From: Hymenochaete sp. R1
Taxonomy: Eukaryota > Basidiomycota > Agaricomycetes > Hymenochaetales > Hymenochaetaceae
DNA: 28,459 bases
Assembly (NCBI GenBank): GCA_019400425.1
Contig: JAFREE010000235.1
Location: 1 to 28,459 of the forward strand
Reading direction: 5' to 3'
The translations under genes and the position numbers were made by a program. The notes below the pieces were generated by a model that was given only the letters and a program-made list of their open reading frames with translations, was not told the origin of the DNA and searched no databases. Position 1 is the first letter of the stretch. Every line of letters begins with the position of its first letter. Positions 20,982-28,459 of this stretch are shown one piece after another.

Positions 20982-22100
20982 CGGAGTCACAAAAGAAGAG
21001 ATCAGGGCGCCTGAAGGCGTCCTCAAAATGAGGAAGGCCGAGTTTTATGCTGGCCCCATATCGGGAAGGGTCGCAAATACCTTCGCAGGAAGACGCTCAG
21101 GCTGACGGCCACGAAACGGGCACATAGATGTGACGCGCCTCCAATTGATGGGGGTGATGGCGCTATGAAAGTGCTGGTCCGATCAAATGCACCTGTGCAG
21201 GACAATGAGCGTGCTCAATGGAATATGAAGCTTGCATATTTTCGATAAGAGTTTCCTTACCTACGGAAGGTCATTTTTGACTCGCAAAAGTTTCAGGACC
21301 GGATCCAACAACGCAGCAAAGCGATGCAATCGACGTTCTGCTCTTGAAAGAGTCCTTTCCGTGAGGCACAATCAAGCTCGCGTAGTAAATTTGCTGGGCG
21401 TTCAAGAGACTGGGTGCCGCAGGGGTCAGGAGAAGCATTGAGTTGATCATGGCAAAGTGCAGTGCTACACGTAAATTCTTGTCCAGTGAGGAAACGAATG
21501 CACAACGTCAAATTCCGCTCGAGACCGTAGAATGTTTAGACATAATATAGCAAGTGTTGGTGCTCTTTCTTTCAGCTGATGCTAGCAGTGGACGAAGGAT
21601 TGAGCTGGGTTGCGGAACGAGTACAGACTCGGACTCGGAGTGCAATTGGAAGGAGTCCAAGACGCGCACCAGCAACGATGACGCTCTTTGAGTCTTTCTT
21701 CTGCACCTCCAGCAGCACCATCATTGTACACCCTCATCCCAACTCACCCCTTTCTCGAACAACTATTCCTTGGGAGTTGTCTCATATCAAGCCATGGTCC
21801 CCGACTGAGCGTAGCACTGGAAACACAGATGCAAATACCCTTTGTCGATATTTTTGTCTTTTTTTGAGAACTCGGCCCGCAAGGCACCGCCGGAGAATCA
21901 TCGGTCTAACACACAAGCCGTATTTAGCAGGGGAAATCTGTTCTTACATCCTGGCATCTCTCATCTGACCCAAAGTACCGAAGCCGTTATGGCACATAAA
22001 AGCTTTCGACCTTCGCTGGCCATGACCCCTCTATGCCCCTTTGAGGACCATCGTTATCTATCACCAAAGGGACGCGCCAGAGAACCAGCAAGATCGAGCC
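20982..22100. other. Divergent spacer between DUF6533 copy II and GH5
   Basis: About 1.1 kb with no supported gene. The plus-strand open stretch 21579-21968 lacks motifs. A CATAAAAG element at 21995-22002 lies ~100 bases before the GH5 ATG and could act as its TATA box. Confidence 0.4.
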
Positions 22101-23704
22101 ATGTCGTTCATCCGAGTTGACGGTACGAAACTTGTTGATGGCAATGGGAAGGAGATCATTCTGCGTGGGGCTGGTCTTGGTGGATGGATGAAGTATGTGC
22201 ACCAACTACTCTTATGCAACGTATCGTTGACTAAAATTCACAATTGTAGCATGGAAAACTTCATTTCTGGTACGTCTTCAAGTCCAAGCCCGATTGTGAG
22301 ATCAATGAAACTGACAACCCTTTCAGGGTATCCTGGTTGTGAGTTCCAAATCCGTGAAGAGCTAGCGAAAGTCATCGGAAAAGACAAGTCCGAACTTTTC
22401 TTCGACAAGGCAAGTGACGGTATCGGTCACCCATCGATCATATTCTGAACAAGACTCGACAGTTTCTCGAATATTTCTTCCAAGACGAAGACGCCGCCTT
22501 CTTCAAGTCTCTCGGCCTCAACTGTATACGCATCGCCTTCAACTATCGTCATTTCGAAGACGACATGAACCCACGAGTACTCAAGCCGGAGGGCTTCAAA
22601 CACCTCGATCGCGTCATCGATCTTTGCGCCAAACATGGGATCTACACCATCCTCGACTTGCACACCGCACCTGGTGGGCAGAACACTGACTGGCACTCCG
22701 ACGCGGGAACACATATCGCGAACTTTTGGCTCCACAAGGACTTCCAGGACCGATTCGTCTGGCTCTGGACAGAGCTTGCGGAGCACTACAAGGATAACAC
22801 GTGGATCGCAGGGTACAATCCTATGAACGAGCCCACCGACTCCGAACATACGAGGCTCATTACTCTATACGATCGCGTACATGACGCCATCCGCGCTATC
22901 GACAAGAACCATGCTCTTTTCTGGGACGGTAACACCTTCGCATCGGATTTCTCACACTTTGGAGAGTCGCATAAACGATGGACGAACTCTGCTTATGGCA
23001 TCCATGACTATTCTGGCTACGGGTTCCCAGCTGCTGAAGAATTGTACTCGGGCACGGGCGAGCAACGCCGCCGCCTTCGTCGTTCGTATGAGAAGAAGAA
23101 AGAGTGGATGACGGAACGTGGGCTTTGCGTGTGGAATGGCGAATGGGGTCCCGTGTACGCTCGCAAAGAGTATGAAGGTGACCTGACGGACAAGATCAAC
23201 GAGGCCCGCTACCTCGTCCTCAAGGACCAACTATCGATCTACAACGAAGATCGTCTCAGCTGGTCGATCTGGCTGTACAAGGACATTGGCTTCCAGGGAA
23301 TGGTGTATGTATCGCGCGAGACCAAGTACATGCAGCTCTTCAAAGACTTCCTTGCCAAGAAACACAGATTGGCTACCGATGCCTGGGGTGCTGATGAGAG
23401 CTATGTGCGCAACACTTATGCCCCGCTCGTGGATCTCATCAAGAAGGAAGTAGCACCGTCCGACGAGTTACAGCACTTGTACCCCTGGCCGGTGTGGAAG
23501 CTGGAGAACCGCATCGGAAGGTTATCTAGGAATATCTTGGTATCAGAATTCCTGGTGAAGGAGTGGGCGAACCATTTCCGAGGTTTAAGCGAGAAGGAGA
23601 TCGACGAGGTTGCACAGAGTTTCTTGTTCTCGAACTGCCTGAAGAGGGATGGGTTGAACAAGGTGCTGACGGAGAATGCGAAGCTCGTTGCTTTGACGGA
23701 CTGA
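22101..23704 (+). CDS. Glycoside hydrolase family 5 enzyme, no signal peptide, 4 exons
   Basis: Predicted 478 residues from exons 22101-22192, 22250-22269 (20 nt), 22327-22409 and 22463-23704. Introns 1 and 2 are GT-AG (57 nt each); intron 3 (22410-22462) starts with GCAAGT and is a GC-AG intron. The N-terminus (MSFIRVDGTKLVDGNGKEII, LRGAGLGGWMNMENFISGYP) is the usual GH5 entry strand and has no secretion signal, so the enzyme is probably intracellular or leaves by another route. Fold markers: GLNCIRIAFNYRHFE, YTILDLHTAPGGQN (aromatic/His site), NPMNEPTDSEH with the acid/base Glu, YGIHDYSGYG, and WNGEWGPVYA with the nucleophile Glu. Both catalytic Glu are present, so it should be active. Substrate is not readable with certainty; fungal GH5 relatives act on beta-glucans or glucosylated lipids and sterols. 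The subfamily was not assigned. Confidence 0.88.
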
Positions 23705-23916
23705 GTCTTTGCTTTCCTTGATAATTGTTTCACACGCATGTATTTCCAGACTGATTTGTATTCGGATAAACTTTCAAATGTATCGCTTGGATCGGTGACT
23801 TTGACCACGTGTTTTGTGACAGACGCGAGCGTGATTTCTCGAGCACTTATCATTATCGATCTATATTTCAAATCACCTGCTCTATTATACGTCATAAATC
23901 TTATCATTAAACCGCC

Positions 23917-24966
23917 ATGTCTCCTTCCCGTTCACCCATCCGTGCTCTGCTCATCGACCTATCCGGTACGCTACATATAGGAACGACACCAATACCCTCA
24001 GCCGTTTCGGCCCTCAAGCGTCTTCGAGATGCCAACATACCTCTTCGTTTCTGCTCAAATTCCAGCAAGGAAAGTACAGCTTCTCTAAAAACCAAGTTAT
24101 GCGACATGGGTTTTGAAGTGAAAGAGGGCGAGCTCTGGACGAGCTTGGGGGCACTGAAAGACGTGGTGAAAAGTCGGGGTCTTAGGAAGTGGGTTTCCGT
24201 TCTGCACGCTTGAGGCTGAAAGATCTGATACATCGCTACATTAATATCCCGTCGTTTACCTCTTTCATGTATTTTGAAAATTTCTTCAGCCCTTACTTCC
24301 TCCTCCCCGAGTCTGCAATGGAGGAATTCCCCGAGTTTGCTTCTTCCGAGCCCTCCGCAAGGCAACATCATACCTCCTACGACTCCGTTATCATGGGCCT
24401 CTCACCGTCGCACTTCACATACGATACTCTCACGACTGCATTTCGCATACTCTCTTCTACTACTCCACAATCTCCCGGAACTCAGCCGTCCAGCCTAAAA
24501 CCACTCATAACAACACACCGCGCAAAATATATCCGAACTCCCGACGGTGAGCTGTCTCTTGGTCCCGGACCTTTCGTACATGCTCTCGAAGAAGCAATGG
24601 GGCCTGCTTTCAGCGCTGAAACAGTCGGAAAGCCTAATAAGGAGTTCTTTGAGAGAGTGATAACGAGTATCCCTGGATTTCAAAACGGAGAGGATGGGAA
24701 AATAGCGGAGGGCGTTGCTGTGATCGGAGACGATATCGAGGCGGATTTGAGCGGAGGCGCGGTCGAGATGGGGTTATGGAGGGTTTTAGGTTGGTGTTTC
24801 CCGCTTTCCTCCGGTCGACTTACTGATGCGAAAGATAATTTATGCAGTGAAAACGGGTAAATACAGAGACGGGGACGAAGCGAAGGTAGGTCAGATCCCC
24901 CCGGACGAAGTACAGGAGTCCTTTTCAACGTTCGTAGATGCATTATTAGTTTCGGACCGTGGTTGA
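23917..24966 (+). CDS. HAD-superfamily phosphatase, HDHD2/LHPP-like, 3 exons
   Basis: Predicted 296 residues. Exons 23917-24188, 24290-24789 and 24848-24966 are joined by GT-AG introns of 101 and 58 nt. Motif I is LLIDLSGTLHIG: the nucleophile Asp is present, while the second acidic residue of the usual D-x-D is Ser, as in HDHD2-type proteins. FCSNSSKES carries motif II (Ser/Asn), KPNKEFFERV the motif III Lys, and VIGDDIEADLSGGAVEMGLW the acidic motif IV that binds magnesium. It ends VKTGKYRDGDEAKVG, the type IIA HAD C-terminal signature. The large cap domain between motifs II and III places it in the C2 cap class. Relatives hydrolyse small phosphate esters or phospho-residues; the true substrate is unknown. 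It is cytosolic (no signal peptide) and follows the GH5 stop by 212 bases on the same strand, with an independent promoter expected. Confidence 0.87.
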
Positions 24967-25280
24967 GAACGGAAGTTGTATCTATGAACGTCTACTTGTC
25001 CATCTAGTATACATTGAATTAGAAGTGGCGAATTATGGTCGTCCGTGACTGCAAAGCGTAGAGTGTGAGTATGGAGACAAGCGCATCTTTCGATGATGTG
25101 CGTTCTATCATTGGCACAAACTTGACGGACAAGATTAAGAATCTTTCTCATCATCGCTTGGAGGCCTGTCAATTCCGCTAGAGAGCAACTTTGAGATTGC
25201 AGGGTCTTTGTCTCTTCTAAATCACCTGCTGGTAAGCGTCGTTCCTTTCGCTAGTGCAATACGGTCAATGATGAGGGAGC
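24967..25280. other. Convergent spacer between HAD and sirtuin genes
   Basis: Contains the two 3' ends only; no further feature seen. Confidence 0.5.
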
Positions 25281-26716
25281 TCACATTAGTATCTTTGCTA
25301 CTTCTGGAAGAACAACGCCCGAAGGCAGTTCTATCTTCTCAACCACAGGTTCGATCGTATCCGCTCGCGTTGGTCCCACATTAAGCATAAGAATGGGTTT
25401 CTTAAGCTCGACCGCGTGCTTCAAGAGCCTAGCAATTCCGGTTGATTAAAAAAGTGATGAGAAAAGAAATTGCAGTGCGCACCGAAATGCAGAATACGTT
25501 GCCAGAGTAGTGCCTACAATAAGTAGTCTATCGCAAGATTCTATGTCGTCGAACCTCATCATATGGATATCTCGATAAAAGGCATTTTTCAGATGCGCTC
25601 AATTGCTCACGATCTATCTTTGACCTCTCTCGAGATCGATTCCCCAAAGAAAATTAGATGAGGCTTATACTGTGGAAAAGAATCTTGTAAGTCATGCATG
25701 ACATCTAAATCACCAACAATGTACATACATTATTATGGTCCTTGTTCCCTCGTAAGCACGCAGGACACTCCGGTATAACGAAAGTATCATATGTAGCTCC
25801 TTCAATTACCACCTAGAAGGCCAAAATATGAGTCTCTTCACCACATATCAGCACGATAGGAGAATATACGTCTCCATCCGGGTTCGTCCGAAGTTTCTGA
25901 CCCGTTCTCTTCAAGTTCTCGACGAAGTCCACCCATCGAGGATTTGCCTGTGCTAATCTCTTCTGGAAAGCATTCCGATCGACGATGTGGCCATGTTTAC
26001 AGCTCACTTTCTTGAAGGCGTGTTAGAAAAGTCTGGGAATAGTGACCAGAGAGAAGTATGACATACGTGAAGGGTACCATGTAGTTCCAATATTCCACGT
26101 TCTGACTCTTCGGGCGCCCAAACTGAGGAAATTGCTTTGGCGTGTAGTCCATCCACGTTTTGGGTTATGAGACGTGAGACAATCGATGAGTACTGAAGGG
26201 CTGCAAGCGCATAGTGGGTTTTATTGGGTAAAGCGTCACGAACAGACGTATACCCTAGGAACGAGCGTAACCTGAACGTTACACTTAAATAAGTCTTGAA
26301 GAGGAGCATCGGTAAGATGAGCTCATACCAATATCTTTGTCTGAATTCCACACCTTTTCGTGTTTCGTCCACCAATTCATGGTACTGCCCTTTTAATTAG
26401 CAAAGAAATGGTGAGCCATGGACAGAGCTAACTTACCAAGATAGGTCTTGGTGGAATTAGCCAACATGACCAGTTAAGCCTTCTTTTGAAAATATCGAGT
26501 TACACACTTATAATTAGGGTTCATATATCTTCCGTCTTTGCCTCTATATGCTCGAATACCTGAGTCCACGCTGACGCCGGCGCCTGTCAGAACTGCAGCG
26601 TTACCGGGCGCAAGAAAGCTCGCTATACGTTCGATCGCTACAGCCGGTAAAATTGGGATGGAAGTAGATGATTGATTGATCAGGGCATTGGGAATTGTGG
26701 GAATGGAGATGCGCAT
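25281..26716 (-). CDS. SIRT4-like NAD-dependent protein deacylase (sirtuin), 9 exons
   Basis: Predicted 327 residues. Exons (high to low): 26508-26716, 26437-26446 (10 nt), 26329-26384, 26067-26271, 25870-26010, 25729-25812, 25611-25669, 25483-25554 and 25281-25428. All eight introns are GT-AG (52-61 nt) and every junction keeps frame. Sirtuin motifs: AVLTGAGVSVDSGIRAYRG (NAD site), YMNPNYKPILYHELVDE, TQNVDGLH, LELHGTLH with the catalytic His, TNPDGDV (class II/SIRT4 mark), IFFGES, LIVGTTLATYSAFRL and NVGPTRAD. Zinc-site residues appear as VSCKHGH and IPECPAC. The enzymes remove acyl groups or transfer ADP-ribose using NAD, and SIRT4 relatives are mitochondrial; the N-terminus MRISIPTIPNALIN is short and only weakly suggestive of an import signal. 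An upstream in-frame ATG at 26788 would add 24 residues; 26716 was preferred because homologous sequence begins there. It converges with the HAD gene and diverges from the phosphatase gene. Confidence 0.92.
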
Positions 26717-27068
26717 GTGCGAACAACGTAAAGAAATATGAGATCGGTCGTGAGGTCTTGGGGACAACTCAGGTGGCTGATACAGCAACCGGCACTGTTC
26801 AGATGATCGACACTGCTCTTCTTCTTTGGAAGTGCATACACCACGGCCCGAATTTAACGGAATATGAAAGCAGCAACTCTGTCTTTGGTTTTGCCACTAA
26901 ACCAGAAGTAGATCCCGGTATTATATATCACATTGCAAGTGCTAGTATACGAAAAGGTTGAAGGGGTGCAAAGGAGTCCATATGCAGTCCCTTTCCCCCA
27001 TCCGGGCCATCCCCCTCCTCTTTAGCAACGACCCTCTTTTGCCTCCTATCCTATTCGCCAATTGAATC
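26717..27068. promoter_or_regulatory. Divergent promoter region of sirtuin and phosphatase-like genes
   Basis: 352 bases between two opposite ATGs. A C/T-rich block lies at ~26988-27055 just before the plus-strand ATG, typical of fungal transcription start regions. No certain TATA box or operator was found. Confidence 0.4.
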
Positions 27069-27656
27069 ATGTCTACGACAAACTCCAGACAAGGATCTAA
27101 TGTCAACCAGACTACGCACGATGGAGGTACACCCCCCAGTCATAAAGCCGAGACGCTGGCCGCGGATGCAGATGAAAAGGCAGCATCCGTTCAAATAGTC
27201 AACGAAGGCAGAAAGAAAATTCACCATGTAGGCTATAACATCCTCTTCTCCAGCAAGCCTCGGGCAAAAGAACCAGAGAATCTTAAGGAGCACGGCATAG
27301 AATATATCATCCGTTTTGGTCGCCCAGGCTTTATAGTAGAAGATGAACGCACCGCTGGTATCGAATACTATCCCGAGCCCATCGATTTCGTTGACAGGGC
27401 GGATGGAAATTTTACCGACATGCTCGAAAAGCAAGAAATTTGGAACTTCATCGACAAGGCCATGTCTAAAGATAAATTGATTCTTTTCAATTGTTCCGCG
27501 GGTCGTTACCGATCTGTCTTCTTTGTGCTTGCCACGCTCATGAAGTACAAGAATCATACTCGTTTCCAATCCATGATGCAGGTCCTCGGGGTCTGCCGTT
27601 ATGCAGAATTTTGGGAGATCTCAGAACAAGCTTTGCCGTACGCTCTCACGCGATGA
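27069..27656 (+). CDS. Dual-specificity/tyrosine phosphatase-like protein, single exon
   Basis: 195 residues with no intron. The N-terminal ~50 residues are polar and probably disordered. LKEHGIEYIIRFGRPGF resembles the second strand of STYX/DSP proteins (L-x-x-x-G-I-x-x-[IV]-[IL]). LILFNCSAGRYRSVFF is the P-loop: Cys-x5-Arg is intact (C-S-A-G-R-Y-R), but the residue before Cys is Asn rather than the nearly invariant His. A candidate general-acid region, with several Asp, is DFVDRADGNFTD about 40 residues earlier. A helical end (FWEISEQALPYALTR) follows. Known family chemistry would be hydrolysis of phospho-Tyr/Ser/Thr through a Cys intermediate; because of the His-to-Asn change activity may be altered. 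No signal peptide. The overlapping minus-strand open frame is a shadow. The CX5R fold call is reasonable, subfamily unknown. Confidence 0.7.
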   Translation: MSTTNSRQGSNVNQTTHDGGTPPSHKAETLAADADEKAASVQIVNEGRKKIHHVGYNILFSSKPRAKEPENLKEHGIEYIIRFGRPGFIVEDERTAGIEYYPEPIDFVDRADGNFTDMLEKQEIWNFIDKAMSKDKLILFNCSAGRYRSVFFVLATLMKYKNHTRFQSMMQVLGVCRYAEFWEISEQALPYALTR

Positions 27657-28217
27657 CAGCATCCAAGGATTTGATCTTCCTGGAGACCTTCTTCAGCAAG
27701 ACGACCGAAAATCCCAACGATGGGATAGGACAGGGTCGATGCGTCTCAAGTACAAGATCTGGAAGAACCTCCCAAGTACCTCATTTGAAGGATGTCCTAA
27801 GAGTGCAGACTTGTAGCTTGATTTCTTTTAACTAGCTAGACTTAGATCAGTATTGTGCCCTCCTTTCCGCCTTCCTGATCCTGACACAACATGCTCGTTG
27901 GTCGTTTATCCAGATAGCTACGATTGTATGCTGCGTTGAGTTGAAATGTCGAGATTTATAATGATCCACGCTACGCACGTCTTTATCGTTGGAGCGACCG
28001 TTCTGAATGTGAAGTAATATGTCAGATTTCCAACACAGCGGTGCCAGCCTCAGAATGGCCGAGGCCTATTGCTGGCACTGTCAGCCCAGCCCACATCCCA
28101 ATTAGTTGAGTCTTCTTTAAATGCTCGCTGAACTCGTTAATATCGGTATCCTCACCCTTCCTTTCCCTTGCCTTCCTTCAGTGCACTGATCACCCTCCGT
28201 CGTACATTCATTGAAGC
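27657..28217. other. Spacer upstream of the GH16 gene
   Basis: 561 bases with no gene seen. It includes the phosphatase 3' flank and the GH16 promoter; the ~75 bases before the ATG at 28218 are C/T-rich. Confidence 0.45.
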
Positions 28218-28459
28218 ATGCCGTCTCTCGGTTCAGGACTCATCGTCTTCGTTCTTGCTTGTATATCCACTGCTCACGCAAGTACATATACACTTCGAGA
28301 TAACTTCGTGGGTAGTACTTTCCTCGAGGGTTTTCGATGGGAGACCTTCGACGATCCGTCCGGTGGTTATGTCAACTACGTCGACTGGATGGCTATGGCC
28401 GCTAGCCGCGGCAGGAACGATGACGGTTAGGTGTTAAAAGAGAATGTTATGATATGAGA
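28218..28459 (+). CDS. Secreted glycoside hydrolase family 16 protein, first exon, cut by window end
   Basis: Partial gene. The first ~21 residues (LGSGLIVFVLACISTAHA in the core) form a signal peptide with an Ala-x-Ala cleavage site. The mature start YTLRDNFVGSTFLEGFRWET followed by DDPSGGYVNYVD matches the N-terminus of fungal GH16 endo-beta-1,3(4)-glucanase-like proteins ([SL]-x-D-x-[FI]-x-G-x-x-F then D-P-x-x-G-x-V-N-Y-V-D). An in-frame TAG lies at 28428-28430, so the first exon most likely ends at 28425 before GTTAGG, the rest of the gene being outside the window. The catalytic E-x-D-x-x-E motif is not included, so activity cannot be judged. The family is known to act on cell-wall beta-glucans outside the cell. 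Confidence 0.8.

Noticed and set aside
21579..21968. 129-codon plus-strand open frame upstream of GH5
   Set aside because: No motif, odd composition, and it lies in the expected promoter spacer; no splice partner found.
22427..22849. Minus-strand open frame opposite the GH5 exon
   Set aside because: Shadow of a well-supported GH5 coding exon.
27051..27569. 172-codon minus-strand open frame opposite the phosphatase-like gene
   Set aside because: It overlaps the CX5R protein almost fully and has no recognisable motif or promoter setting.

Overview
The window looks like nuclear DNA of a basidiomycete fungus, most likely an Agaricomycete. Genes are split by many short introns (about 50-75 nt). 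Most follow the GT-AG rule. The families present (DUF6533 and DUF6534 multi-pass membrane proteins, a basidiomycete-type SIRT4-like sirtuin, a cytosolic-looking GH5, a GH16) fit mushroom-forming fungi. No tRNA, rRNA, CRISPR array, transposase or reverse transcriptase was recognised. All gene models were spliced by hand from the sequence.

Region by region. (1) 343-1143 (+): acireductone dioxygenase of the methionine salvage pathway. (2) 1869-2547 and 4123-4179/3606-4061 (both -): a tandem pair of secreted His/Asp/Pro-rich proteins of unknown function. They share a TATA box, an intron at the signal-peptide junction, and a Pro-Glu-Pro...Arg-Pro-Pro motif with dibasic sites. (3) 5575-7908 (+): a five-exon DENND11/LCHN-type DENN-like protein. 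(4) 8181-20981 (-): four multi-pass membrane protein genes ordered DUF6533, DUF6534, DUF6534, DUF6533. Each family has one outer or inner pair of paralogues. The first DUF6533 copy reads cleanly over 13 exons. The other three show splice-site or frame lesions. (5) 17501-18471, inside that block: a head-to-head inverted duplication of a small unknown gene, one copy open for 86 residues, the other broken by a stop codon.

(6) 22101-23704 (+): a GH5 glycoside hydrolase without signal peptide and with one GC-AG intron. (7) 23917-24966 (+): an HDHD2/LHPP-like HAD phosphatase. (8) 25281-26716 (-): a nine-exon SIRT4-like sirtuin with a 10-nt micro-exon. (9) 27069-27656 (+): a CX5R dual-specificity-phosphatase-like protein, divergent from the sirtuin. 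(10) 28218 to the window edge (+): first exon of a secreted GH16 enzyme.

Flanking genes (ADI1, DENND11-like, GH5, HAD, sirtuin) look like conserved housekeeping. The middle, about 8-21 kb, is accessory: duplicated lineage-specific membrane proteins, decaying copies and long spacers. The genes give no evidence of one shared pathway; the clearest structural theme is repeated local duplication followed by decay.
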